Origin: Macrosoma leucophasiata
Taxonomy: Eukaryota > Arthropoda > Insecta > Lepidoptera > Hedylidae
NCBI GenBank assembly: GCA_036365455.1
Contig: JAWQUS010000002.1
Span: forward strand, 1,240,001 to 1,304,000
DNA length: 64,000 nt
Reading direction: 5' to 3'
Part shown: positions 22,741 to 56,500 of the stretch, piece after piece
Numbering within the stretch: position 1 is the stretch's first letter
How the letters are laid out: every line of letters begins with the position of its first letter
The notes under the pieces: generated by a model
Seen by the model: only the letters and a program-made list of their open reading frames with translations
What the model was told of the DNA's origin: nothing
Database searches by the model: none
Position numbers and translations under genes: made by a program

Positions 22741-23108
22741 TAGTTTCTGTATAGGGCAGGTTTTATAGCATTTTAGATTATGAGTAAAAAAAACAGTTGA
22801 TAGAAGAAAGAAACATTCTGTATTGCAGATTTTTTTTATCATATGATCACCTTGTATAAATTGGCCGAAGCGCAGCCAGCCAGTCCATTAAAGAACTGAA
22901 TATCCTTCAGGCCGCTAGTTGAACGGCGTCATTTAGTAAAGAGGTTAGGCAGTTATTGAACGACTTAAGCTAGTTGTCTACGATTTTACATCACAGATCA
23001 CTATATACGTTTACATAATAAGTAATAAAGTAATCCACCTATTTCTTTTTTACAGGATACGTTATAAATGAAATGGGCGAGGAAAAAAACAATTTTTTAA
23101 TTTAAATA

Positions 23109-23172
23109 TTTATTAAATCTAATATTTACAAATAATAAATATTCTTTAGAATACCATTTACATCGTTTTATT
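23109..23172 (-). promoter_or_regulatory. candidate GFM2 polyadenylation signals
   Basis: On the minus strand AATAAA occurs at 23172-23167 and 23114-23109, about 250 and 310 bases after the GFM2 stop codon. They are the nearest recognised signals; use is inferred. Confidence 0.45.
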
Positions 23173-23205
23173 CACGTATATTTACAATTACACTCTCTAC
23201 TCTAT

Positions 23206-23417
23206 GAGCTTGAGGGCGTAGACACCAGCGCATTATCTCATCTATCTGCCGCCAAGTGCATGTGATCAGACTTTTCTTAAAAATATATTTCACTAGCAGG
23301 TGTTATTGAGAAATAATATAAAAACAATGGTCTGGTCTTTGTTTGTCTATAGGCTGCAGTCATCACTTAACATTAATGTGAACTGCATGCTCGTTTGCCA
23401 TCTTCATTACATAAAAA
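23206..23417 (+). mobile_element. Metulj-like SINE, gapped remnant in the GFM2 3' UTR
   Basis: Head part GGGCGTAGACACCAGCGCAT at 23206-23262 and tail part GGCTGCAGTCATCACTTAAC to ACATAAAAA at 23341-23417, with unrelated sequence between. The tail stops five bases from the GFM2 stop codon. Confidence 0.75.
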
Positions 23418-23422
23418 TGAGT

Positions 23423-44677
<21,255 letters not shown>

Positions 44678-44734
44678 AGCAGCAACAACATGTCAATTAG
44701 TGTTTTTTTTTTTTTTGTTGGTTTTATGGCATCG

Positions 44735-45132
44735 CTAATATCGCTATTACGCATATTGCCAGTGTCAAGTAAAACGATATTTCGTATTTATTTAAGCAGT
44801 GTAAAAGTTAGTTTATTATAGTCATCAAGTATAATAAGTAAGTATCAAATAAATAAGTTTTGAAGTATAATATGTCAGTCAAGTGAGTTACAGTCAAGTT
44901 ATTCGAGTAAAGCGATGGCTACTTTACCAGAACATTTACAATGAAGTTTTGGAGGCAACCTGAAAAGTCGTGTTTTCGCACTGTTATTCTATTTCACTAT
45001 ACACGGGCACTGTAATAAACCTATATCAAACAAAATGCCACCAACTTTATTCAATATTACTTAAAAATACACCAAGAAAATGAAATAAAATAAGAGAACC
45101 ATACGCCTCTTCAAAAGGTTCCCGCCAAAACT
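44735..45132 (-). repeat. about 400-bp repeat (GTTTTGGCGGGAACC end), copy 2
   Basis: Reverse of 24535-24900, from ATGGCATCGCTAATATCG to GGTTCCCGCCAAAAC. It begins 58 bp upstream of the GFM2 start codon. Confidence 0.8.
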
Positions 45133-45173
45133 AATTAGTGTTGTTGCAATAGTAATTAGTCTATCGTCTATAG

Positions 45174-45375
45174 GTGCGGCCTCATGCAGTCGCTAGTCGC
45201 TCAATTCCAGCGATAAATCCAGTCACGTGACCCCATTTTCAAATTGGTCTTTAAATTTTCCGCGTGTTAAGCGTCGCTAGTCGCTAGCGATAAAAATACC
45301 CCGGTGCGGCCTTATGGAGTCGCTAGACGCTGGTTTCCAGCGATAAATCTGGTCACGTGACTCCATTTTAAATTT
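45174..45375 (+). repeat. tandem pair of about 70-bp units, 127-bp period
   Basis: Units at about 45176-45245 and 45303-45372 share GGTGCGGCC, GTCGCTAG, TTCCAGCGATAAATC and TCACGTGAC. A shorter GTCGCTAGTCGCTAGCG piece lies between. Between divergent GFM2 and XRN2. Confidence 0.88.
45222..45361. promoter_or_regulatory. two GTCACGTGAC palindromes (bHLH-zip sites)
   Basis: Exact 10-bp palindromes at 45222-45231 and 45352-45361. GTCACGTGAC is the known CLEAR/MITF-TFEB and USF-type binding sequence. They are 545-680 bp upstream of the GFM2 start and over 2 kb from XRN2. Function is inferred; they lie in a repeated unit. Confidence 0.5.
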
Positions 45376-45584
45376 CATGTCAATGTCAAATCTGTCACAG
45401 ATTAATCATGAAATCTGTCAAATGGTAAAAAACCACAGACAACAAATTAAAAATTTTCAAAATGTCAAATCAATCGAGACAAATTCAGGGTCGCGTATTA
45501 TTACATATTCTCTGGTATTAGTTATTGGTCTGTGTTCAAAGTGTTCAGTCTCTTATCTCTGTTGCAGAGGACTCTTGCTGTATA

Positions 45585-47405
45585 ATGATGGGCGAATGTT
45601 TATGAAAGTAACAATTGAACTATTCGAATGATTTTGTAACTAGTGTTCGAGTAGTCATTCGTAGTAATGAAAAAAAACATTCGAATGAATTGTCGGTATT
45701 CGAATGTTTTTTTTTTTCACTCGAATGATTTTTTGGTATTTGAATGTTATTTTTTCATTTTGAGAGCCAAATTAACCCGACACTATACCGAAGATATCCC
45801 GGACATCAGCTTAAGAACGACAAGGCGCCTGGAGAGGACGGAATCACTACAGAGCTTCTGCAAGCGGGTGGATCACCGTTACTGAAAGTCCCTCAGAAGC
45901 TCTTTAATTCCGTCCTATTCGAAGGTACTACGCCAGAAGCATGGAACAGAGGCGTGGTGGTGCTTTTCTTCAAAAAAGGTGATAAAGCCCTATTAAAGAA
46001 CTATAGACCCATCTCGCTTCTGAGCCATGTCTACAAGCTGTTTTCGAGGGTGATCACGAACCGTCTCGCTCGCAGGTTTGATGACTTCCAGCCTCCTGAA
46101 CAAGCCGGTTTCCGAAAAGGCTATAGTACCATAGACCACATACACATGCTGCGGCAGGTTATACAGAAGTCCGAGGAGTATAACCGGCCATATTCGTGGA
46201 CTATGAGAAAGCCTTTGATTCGGTTGAAACATGGGCTGTGCTGCAGTCTTTACAGCTTTGCCACATTGACTATCGGTATATCGAAGTGTTGAAGTGTCTG
46301 TATAAAAACGCCACCATGTCAGTCCGAGTACAGGACCAATGCACGAAGGCGATTTCTTTGCAGAGGGGATTAAGAGAGGGAGATGTCATTTCACCTCTGC
46401 TCTTCACCAATGCAATGGAAGATGCCTTCAAGCTCCAACAAACCATACAAATAGGCACGTCGAACTTCGAGAAAGAGGTCATTCGCCGAATCCAACTCGC
46501 CTGGGCAGCATTCGGAAAGTTCAGGAGCGTTTTCTCGTCAAACATCCCGCAGTCCTTGAAGACGAAAGTCTTTAACCAGTGCGTTTTACCGGTGATGACC
46601 TACGGTGCCGAGATGCGGTCTCTCACTATGGGTCTCGTACGAAAGCTCCAAGTTACTCAGCGGTCAATGGAGAGGGCTATGCTCGGCGTTTCCCTACTGG
46701 ATCGAATCAGAAATAAATAAATCCGTAGGTGAACGAAAGTCGCTGACATATCCAAGCAGATCTTCAAGCTGAAGTGGCAATAGGCAGGGCACATAGCTCG
46801 GAGAACCGACAGCCGCTGGGGCAGAAAGGTTCTCGTGTGGAGACCTCGTACCGGCAAGCGCAGCGTAGGGCGTCCACCTGCAAGATGGACCGACGACCTA
46901 GTGAAGGCTGCAGGTACCCGCTGGATGCACGTCGCTTTCGATCGGTCGGCATGGAGGTCATTGGGGGAGGCCTATGTTCAGCAGTGGACGTCCTATGGCT
47001 GATATGATGATGATGATGATTTTTTCATTCGAAATTTTATAAAGGTTGTACCCACAGACCATGGTTGTACCTACCTAAAAATATTGTTTTTTGATTTTTC
47101 TCTGTTTAATTCGGATAAGTTAAAATAATATTTTTGCATTAAAGTAGCAAACCTTATTTCATTTTAGTGTTGTTTTAGTTGATTGTTTTTATTGTGAAAA
47201 TAAATATCGTGATTTGACTACATCTTATAATTTTATTTCCGTTTTATTCTTTTTACTACTATTTTTAAGCAGACTTATTCAAAAGTTTTTTTAGTTCGAA
47301 TGATTTTTATCATTCGAATGTCTTTATTTTACAATCGAATAGTTCAAATACCTGCCTAGCCGAAAAATCATTCGAATGATTCATTCGCATTTGCCGATCA
47401 CTATC
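45585..47405. mobile_element. ATTCGAAT-rich element, split by an RTE LINE
   Basis: Repeated ATTCGAATG words flank the LINE on both sides (45590-45759 and 47019-47405). Outer edges TGATGGGCGAATG and, inverted, TGATCGGCAAATG are similar, which resembles hAT ends. No clear target duplication is seen. Confidence 0.5.
45760..47018 (+). pseudogene. RTE LINE copy, RT core deleted
   Basis: Flanked by an 11-bp duplication ATTTTTTCATT (45749-45759 and 47019-47029), with a TGATGATGATGAT 3' tail. The reading has NDKAPGEDGITTELLQAGG, NYRPISLLSHVYKLFSRVI, QAGFRKGYSTIDH, then a one-base loss before VDYEKAFDSVETW, then RGLREGDVISPLLF. The catalytic ADD segment is deleted between FKL and IQIGTSNFEKEV. KWQ-AGHIARRTDSRWGRK and the end of the protein follow with stops. 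Confidence 0.9.
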
Positions 47406-47554
47406 AAAGAGAGATCACTATTATTCACTATTGCTGTCTCGCTCACTCCGTCAAACAATGGCACCTGCGTCGATATGTTTGTGTTGAATACGTGACAATT
47501 TATTGAGATTTTCGCAATAAACATTACAATTTTCACTAAAACAAGTCCCCTACA

Positions 47555-50500
47555 ATGGGAGTACCGGCATTCTTCCGCTGGCTCAGCCGCAAGTATCCCA
47601 GTGTTATTGTTGAGTGTGTTGAACAGAAGGTAAACATCATAACCTCAAAATGTTTCGCAGTTTTAAATATATTTTAATGTATACTGTGCCTTGGTTGTTT
47701 ATTTATAGCAACCTATTAAAGGCCTAAGGTCCCGAGTTTAATGCCCGTGACGGGTAAATAATATTGGAGTTTATTATAAGACGATGATTTTCAATGGCAT
47801 CTTTGGAGTTTGGCAAAGTACACCGAGTTTCCGACTTCTCACCGGTTTACGTGGAACTTGTCACAAGAATAATTGATAAATCGGTGATTTTGTAAATTTG
47901 TGCATATAAATCTACCTTCTCTCCTCTTTCAACAGGAGATTGACGAGCGCAAAGGACTCGTCAGCTTGAAGGCCTGACATGTATGATATTGTTATTTTAT
48001 GTGAATAATCTTTACAGCCAACCGACGTAGATGGCCAACTTGTTTACGTTGATTCTTCCTTACCGAACCCCAATGGGGTGGAGTTTGACAATTTATATTT
48101 GGACATGAACGGCATCATCCATCCTTGTACTCATCCTGAAGACAAGCCCCCACCAAAAGATGAGGATGAGATGATGGTTGCCATCTTCGAGTGCATTGAC
48201 CGGCTGTTCCGCATTGTGAGGCCTAGGAAAGTGTTGTACATGGCCATCGATGGAGTTGTAAGTAAATCAGTCATTTTTTTTTAATTAATTATATTGATGG
48301 ATCTACTGTTACATGGAGAATAAGAAAAAGTCATTTCTTAATATTTTGAGCTGTACGCTTTGCCTATTTTGGTTTGAAAATACACCAGTTTCTTACCAGT
48401 CATTCATTACAAGAAATGAAAAAATCTTTTACTTTCACATTTATAATAATGACCTCAATATTGTCTGTGTAAAGAATGATGCACAGGTGATAGTTTAAAG
48501 AAAAGAATTAGTAGTTTTAGAATTAATAAATCTTGTAATTGCTTCTCAAGTACATTGTAAAAGTAAAGTGAAGTGAAATGATGACACAAAACAATAAAAT
48601 CAGATGACAGACACCATCTTCAAATTAGGAATATAAATAGTGGCCAGTGTAAGTCCTTTTTTGACCGAACAGTCTGCATTGACTCATTCTTTGCTGCTTT
48701 ATAAATTAAATTAGGTATAGTTGTGGCAATTCATTCAAAAAAGTACATACTGACACAGCAAGTCATGATCTCCCAATATCTTTGTCTGCAATTTTGTCTC
48801 TATATCGCTATAAGACTCCTTCTATTTACAGGCTCCCAGAGCTAAAATGAACCAGCAGAGGTCTCGGAGATTCAGAGCCTCCAAGGAGACACATGAAAAG
48901 ATTGACGAAATAGCTCGCATTCGCTCTGACTTACAAGCTAAGGGAGCTTACTTGCCTCCCGAAAGGCCCAAGGAGGCTCACTTCGACTCCAATTGTATCA
49001 CACCTGGGACCCCATTCATGGATCGGCTAAGCAAATGTCTTCACTATTATATACATGACAGGTTAGACTTTTTCTACAATCTCTGCATTATACGTCCCAC
49101 TGCTGGGCACGAGTCTCCCCTTTTTAGGGGGAGGCCTGGAGCTTACTCCACCACGCTGCTCCAACGCGGATTGGTGGAGGTGGGTGGGTTGGTGGCCAAC
49201 CCGCTGTCGGATGTTTTCGAACCGCCCATAAGGCCTGCAACAAGGTCTAACGACTGCTATCTATCGATAGCAACCGGGACCCACGACTTAACGTGTCTCT
49301 TAAACTGCCACGTGCCACTTAATTTGCCACTAGCGTTCACCCATCACACTACCAGATCGCTTATGATCTACACCAGCCGCTGGGCCATGCGCGCTTCTAA
49401 CGTACGGCGTATATTCGTCGAAAATGTTTGAGGGGCTATGACTTAGAGAGTAATTTTTACCCTGTATGGTATGGAGTAGGGATGCAATGACATCTGTGGA
49501 ACCCAGGGTCCCAGATGAAAATCAGCGTCAGGTCAATTGATGGTATCGACCGGACATGAAGCTGATCTGGGCTCCCATTTGGACCAGCCCGTGAGACTTA
49601 ATCTCTTTTTTGTTAACTGTTATTGAGTTTTTTTTTCTCGTGTCCATTTAATTTTACTGTTTGTAATGATTAGAATCATTTCGCTTTTTTGTCTGTGCTG
49701 TCCAAATAAATGTTTTCTTTCTTTCTATTATGTATGGCCATTGATTTCAACAAAAACTGTTAATATTTATCTGTTGTCATCAGATTAAACAGTGACCCTG
49801 GGTGGAGAGGCATCAAGGTGATCCTGTCTGATGCCAACGTGCCTGGTGAGGGGGAGCACAAGATTATGGATTATATTCGTAGGCAGAGAGGTGAGAACTA
49901 TGTCTAAATATTATTAACTACGGAGCTGTTGCCCGCGGCTCCGACATCGTGTAGGTCGCTTTTCGTGTAACTCATCAAATCATCCCATGGCATCCCACTC
50001 ATATGTCTCGCCGCAACATCCTAAGCCGAGGCACGGACCCGCATGGGCCACCCATAGGCAGTTGCGTTAAATTGTATTTAGGCTGGAGCGCCTTCTGCGC
50101 TCGCCGATTGTCCGGTGAAGTAGACTAGTGCCGTCTCGAGACAGGCGGCCTACACAAAGCCCGACCTAAAAAAAAAAAACGTGTCAACCCACAGGGATAA
50201 AAACTATCCTATGTGTTAATTCAAGTTATTCTTTATGTGTGTACCAAGTTTTAGCGTGATGGAGTAACAAACAAGCAAACAAACACACAAACTTTCGCAC
50301 TTATTATATCTATACGATAATGATAGCCGATAGGCATAGAGCAACACCGGAGGGGAGTAGCCATATGCAGGCTTTCCCCTCTGTCAAAGTACAAGCCCAA
50401 ATGGGCCTATACCTGTCGCCTAGATGTTTAAATGTGTGCGTGAAATTGTTTCTGTATTTTGTTCAAGGCAAGGTGTGAGGATTTTTGTAGTGTGCGTGTG

Positions 50501-53500
50501 TGTCGTACGCATTTCCCCCCGCAAAAAATGACAGACTGTTTTGCATCGGTAATAAACGCTATGGCTACTCCCCTCCGGTCCGCCGCGGCCGGTGTTCCGT
50601 GTTGCTCTGAAGGACACACTGAGGAATTATGTGCAAACTTTGTCTTGTAAAACTTAACATTTGTAAAAATTTTCAGTAATAAAGGTTTTTTAATAAAAAA
50701 TAACCAATATTAAAAGTCCTGAAATCGATTGGATTTTTAACAAAGTACTTTCAGGTTGTTCATTTATTATGTTACACATATATGCCATTCTTTCTAAATC
50801 TAAGACAGCCAAGAAGGAAGGAAGGAAAAGGCGTCATGACCATGAATAGATCGTGATCACGGTTTTACGATCCCCATTCCCATATCATCCGTACTTATGT
50901 AATGTTATGAATGTGAAACTAACTCAGTATGTTTCGCTATACGACCATACTGTTGACAGAGAATATGTAATAATACTACGTATAGAATGGACACTTCGAC
51001 GCCCCGCCTGATTTCCCCGCATCACCCAACCTCCTCCCCTCTTATGGGCGACGGTTGGTATTTTTTACTTGCTACGCACACAGGTGCACGTGTAAATACA
51101 CGTCACTGATTGATGTCTGTGCAATAGAGACCAAATTAAGCGTTTGTATGGAATTTTGGCGGAGTGTCCGCGGCGTGCTGTTGAGCCAATTGTGATAAAG
51201 GACAAGTTCCTAGTTGGGCCCGCACCTTGTACACTATATCAAAAGATAGAGAAAAGTAATTATGTAGCATCATGGAAAAATACTCAAAAAACAATTAGAA
51301 TTGGTGTTCTTTTGTCGGGAATATTTATTTTATTTAAGTTTTGTATGACAACAATTCTTGTTTTTGAAATATACTAACGACAATTAGGTTTAGTCTAAGA
51401 ATGACTGAAAGTAAAATAAACGATTTGAATAGCTGAAAACGATTTAGTGTTTTATGCTTCTTCTGTCAATAGTGTACAAGGTGCGGGCCCAAGCTTCATA
51501 CATTTTGGAACATCTCCTGAACATAATACTACGTATAGAATGGACACTTCGAACGTCCCGCCCGATTTCCCCGCCTCACCCAACCTCTTCCCCTCTCATG
51601 GGCGACGTTTGGTATTCTCTACGTGCTACGCACACAGGTGCACGTGTAAATACACGTCACTGATTGATGTCTGTGTAATAGAGACCAAATTAAGCGTCTG
51701 TATGGAATTTTGGCGGATTGTCCGCGGTGCGCCATAAGAAAGGACATCAACTACTTTTTGTGCCAAAACCAAATACTTTTGTGACAGCACAACCGGACCA
51801 CGACCCGAACACACAGCACGTGTTGTGCGGTGCTGATGCCGACCTCATCATGCTGGGACTGGCCACCCACGAGCCCAACTTCACCATCATCCGCGAGGAG
51901 TTCAAGCCCAACAAGCCGAGGCCGTGTGATGTTTGTGGACAGCTCGGTAAATTCCTTTTCTTTTTTAATCTGCATATATGACAAAGTATATGTAGACCAA
52001 CGTCATGATGGGCAGAGACAAAACTAGCTCCTTCCATAAAACCAATACAAAGTCTGAATAAATAAAAAAAGATTTGTGCAATCCATACGTGGTAGAAGTG
52101 AAACCTTCAAAACTCAAGCTTTGTACTAACGCATGCAAACAATGTATATTATACTCGTAATTTTCTCCCACGTTAATTTCTTTTGAATTTAAGTGTCTGT
52201 CTCTTTTTCGTTTTATGGACTCTCAAATCACAACGATTCTAAAGTTTTGCACTTGGTGGCTCGGTAACACCAAAATGTTTGTTAAATGTTATTGTAAAAT
52301 TTTATATCCTTCTCTAATTTTAACAATTGTTTAAGTTAGAGAAGGATGTAAAGTTTTTAGTTAACAATAACTTTGACAAATATTTTGGTGCATCCGAACC
52401 TAAGTGAAGCTACAGTGCTCATCAAGAAATAATGCACATCGAGCCTATGAAAGTGACAATCAGCTAGTTTCGACTTCGTAGAGCGTCATCTCTGTTGCAC
52501 ACTGCCTACGTAAGCATCCTCAGTCCGATATTGGTCAAAACTTGATCAAAATGGTCGACAAACGTCAAATAGGTGCGGTGCGAAAGAGATAACGCTCTAC
52601 AGACCCGAAATAAGCCGAAGTCTCCTTCCTTAGGTCGATGTACCATATTTCTTGGTGGATACTGTACAAGGTATGTGGTTGTGACAGGGCACGAGATGAA
52701 GGAGTGCACGGGCACCAGTCAGGACGCGGCGCTGGTGCGCTCGGACCCCGCCTTCGGCAACCAGGACAACTTCATCTTCGTCCGCCTCAGTGTGCTGCGG
52801 GAATATCTCGAGAAGGTACGTACTTCTTAAAATAACCATTTGGATTTTGTCGTAATAATATCGCACTTCACTCATCCCTATTTTAATATTATAAATGCGA
52901 AAGTAACTCTGTCGGTCTGTCTATTACCTTTTCACGTCCAAACGACTGAACCGATTTTAATGAAATTTGGTACAGAGATAAAGCTGACTTTGAGAAAGAA
53001 CATACATACACATAAATAACATACTGAGTTATTTATAAAACAACATCCACGCGGGCGAAGCCGCGGGCGACAACTAGTTTGAAATAAAACTATTTATTTC
53101 AAACTAGCTTTTGTATTTTAATGCTTATTGTAGGAAAGTTTTTTTCCATTTTTGATTTCTACTTGCGATCGGTTTATGGTAAGCAGGTATTTTCTGTGAT
53201 GTAATCTTGTGGGGTTTCTCAAATCTAGCTATTATAGTCCTTTAGTTAGTGTTCGCGCCTAAACGAGTGACCGGCGGCGAATGACGGTCGCGCCCGGGAA
53301 TCGATATCTACATCACCATTCGATACGATGATACCAGACATTACTTTTTTTTTTATGTAATAAAAGTGGCAAACAAGCATGCTGTTCACATTGATGTTAA
53401 GTGATGTCTGCAGCTTATAGACACTTACACAATGACCATCAGGTGAGGTCAAAATGCAGATGCGCTGCCACTCCTGAGGCATTAGGTGTTATGCCCCTGT

Positions 53501-56500
53501 GCCGGAAATTACAGAGCCGTACATTACCACCTGACCGGAACACGATAGTGCTGAACACTACCATTTAGCGGCAAGTATATTAGGTAATGCGGTGGTGCCT
53601 ACGCCCGCGAGCTCCGTCACTGGAGCTCAACCACCAGTAGAAAGAGATTGAGAGATTGAGAGAACGACCATGCCATAGCGAACACAATTGTTGTGCTAAT
53701 TCTCTCTTGTCTAGTGAGGCATAGGAAAAGAATGACCACCATAATTTGTCAAATCTTTTCTTCACATTTATTGCATTGCATTATGGTGGCAGTAGTGACA
53801 AATCGGGCAGGACTTCGGTATCTCAGTTGGAATAGCGGCTGGACTAGATTCCCAGTAGGCCGCGAGTTCGAGTCTCGCCTGAAGTCAAATTTTTCTTTCC
53901 ATTTTTCTTTAAAAAAAATATATTTCACAAGCATGTGTTAATGCGAAATAATATAAAACAATCACCATAATTTTATTTGTTTCCTTTCTAGGAGCTTCAG
54001 ATGCCGAACCTGCCGTTCCCGTACGACTTCGAGCGAGCGCTGGACGACTGGGTGTTCATGTGCTTCTTCGTCGGCAACGACTTCCTGCCGCATCTGCCCA
54101 GCCTGGAGATCAGGGAGGGGGCTGTTGACAGGCTCGTCAACCTGTACAAGAAGTGCGTTTATAAGACAAGGGTGAGTTGAATTATCTTTTTTTTTTAGTT
54201 TTAAAGTTTAAGGTGGCAAACAAGCCTGCTGCTCACATGGATGTTAAGTAATGACTGCAGCCTATAGACATCTATGCAAAAACCAGAAGTCAAAATGCAG
54301 ATGCGTTGCCACCCCTGAGGGCTTAGGTGTTATGCCTCTGTGCCGGAAATTGTAGGGCCGTACATTACCACCTGACCGGAACACGATAGTGCTGAACACT
54401 ACCATTTAGCGGTAATTAGATTAGGTAATCCGCTGGTGCCTACGCCCTCGAGCTCCGACTCCGACCCTGGAACTCTACCACCAGTAATAAAAAATACGCT
54501 TACACTCACAGCCCCACAGTAGGTATACCTGTGCCGTGGTTGCCGTTGTACGCATACAACACATACACAAACACCCAGACTCGAAACAGATATCCGTAGG
54601 CCATACAAATATTTGTCCCGGTGCGGGGATTGAACCCACGACCCTTCGAATCAAACGGTCAACTCACACCGCTGGACTAACCGGGTCGTCATCTCACACC
54701 GCCGGACTAACCGGGTCGTCATCTCACACCGCTGGACTATCCTGCCATACATACAATATACATTATACTCCAATTAATCTCCCTTCTTTTCCGCCAGGGT
54801 TGGATCACAGACAGCGGCGACGTGAACCTGGACCGCGTGCAGGTGATCATGGACGAGCTGGGGCACGTGGAGGACGAGATATTTCGTCGCCGCCACCAGA
54901 ATGAGCTGAACTTCAAGGCGCGCGACAAAGCCAAGAAAAGGCAGCAGAGACCGAACTTTGGGTTGCTGGAAAGAACGCAGTTCGCGCCGGCGGTAAGCTA
55001 TTTTTTATTTTCATTTAAGTTAAACTTTTACAACTTGAACGGAAATCACGCACACCCTCAAACAACTCTATTAGAAAATCGAGTTATAATCGTAATACGA
55101 TGTTTATGTGTTAAATATTGTTTATTTAATAAATAACGCACGCATACTTCATACCTCCTCTACTTACGGACGCACACAAAACACACAATTATGTATACTG
55201 AACCGTATACAAAAATAGTGTGTTTTGTGTGTCTTTTCGGACACAAAAAATCATTGCGCGCGAATTGATTGCAAAAAACTAACAATCACCACCACCAATA
55301 CGTGAGACTAATATTGGTAAAGTCAAAGTCAAAGTCAAAGTATTTTATTGCTTTCATGTACAATTGTTGAGATGGAAAATATTTTGTGAAGTAGTTTATT
55401 GTAGGTAGGTATATTTTATAGGTGTATTTTATAGTATAGTTTATTTATAACTTGCGATTTTCCGGAACATATATTTTAAACATCGGAAAAGATTTTTAAA
55501 ATACATTTTACCTCTTTTTAAACATCGAAAAATATTTAAAAAGAATGACAAATTTTTAGTTATTTTTTTTTTAATTTTTAAATTTAATATCTAAATTCAC
55601 TCGCGTGTGTTATTGCGAAAAATAAATAAATAACTATCGGAAAAGGTGTTTGATATATATTTTCTCTTATCGAAACTTGAGTCCAATTTATTCTTTCGAA
55701 TTTGTTTTTAACCGTTATGTTAATTTTCTTCAGGCCGTAGGAAGCGGATCGAAGGGCGTGGAGAATCCGAGGCTAGAGGCGGCGAACATACGTATTGCCG
55801 GCATGCAGGCTGTTGCCGCTGTAAGTATTTACTTATATATTTTTTGGCTGTTAATCGCTTCGGTAATGTCCCGCCAAAACCAAAAAGCATAGTGCTCAGT
55901 AAGTTATATTTCTTTCACAACAATATAAAGTAGAGATCTTTGCACGATGATCGAAGCCTGCTTCGAGACAAAAATCTATACAAATAAATAAAATTGGAGT
56001 GTCTGTTTGTAATATAAAAATAACCGCTTTTTACTAAATGCATATGTATGTGTACACGGTACATGTACCAAAACATTTTTTACAATTTTTGTCTGTCTGT
56101 CTGTCTGTTTGTTTGTTCCGGTCATCTCGGCAACGGCTTTAACGATTTTGACGGGACTTTCACTGGCAGATAGCTGATGTAATAAGGAGTAACATAGGCT
56201 ACTTTTATACTAGCTGCGCCCACGACTTCGTCCGGGTAGATACTGAACAAACATCATATTTTTTCTCACGTGGATGAAGTCGCGGGGACAGCTAGTATAA
56301 TAATATAATTAATAAGCGGTTGTTTTATCGCGGGACGCTGCTGCCCATCCCGCGTTGTTTTTTTGCTACCCTATCGGAATGGTTTGACCGCACTAGCGGG
56401 CGAATTCTCCTCCACTAGAGGGCGATTGGGTCGTCACGATCCGACACCTTCGTCTGTTACAATAAAAATGGATGTCTCAATACCTCTTTCATGCTTTTAT

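Noticed and set aside
48832..49431. 194-codon frame as one exon of XRN2
   Set aside because: XRN2 similarity ends at HDR (49061) at a GT donor; the remaining frame is the CCCACTGCTGG retroposon.
54536..54904. 122-codon open frame
   Set aside because: It translates the family P SINE and then enters XRN2 exon 8 in the wrong frame.
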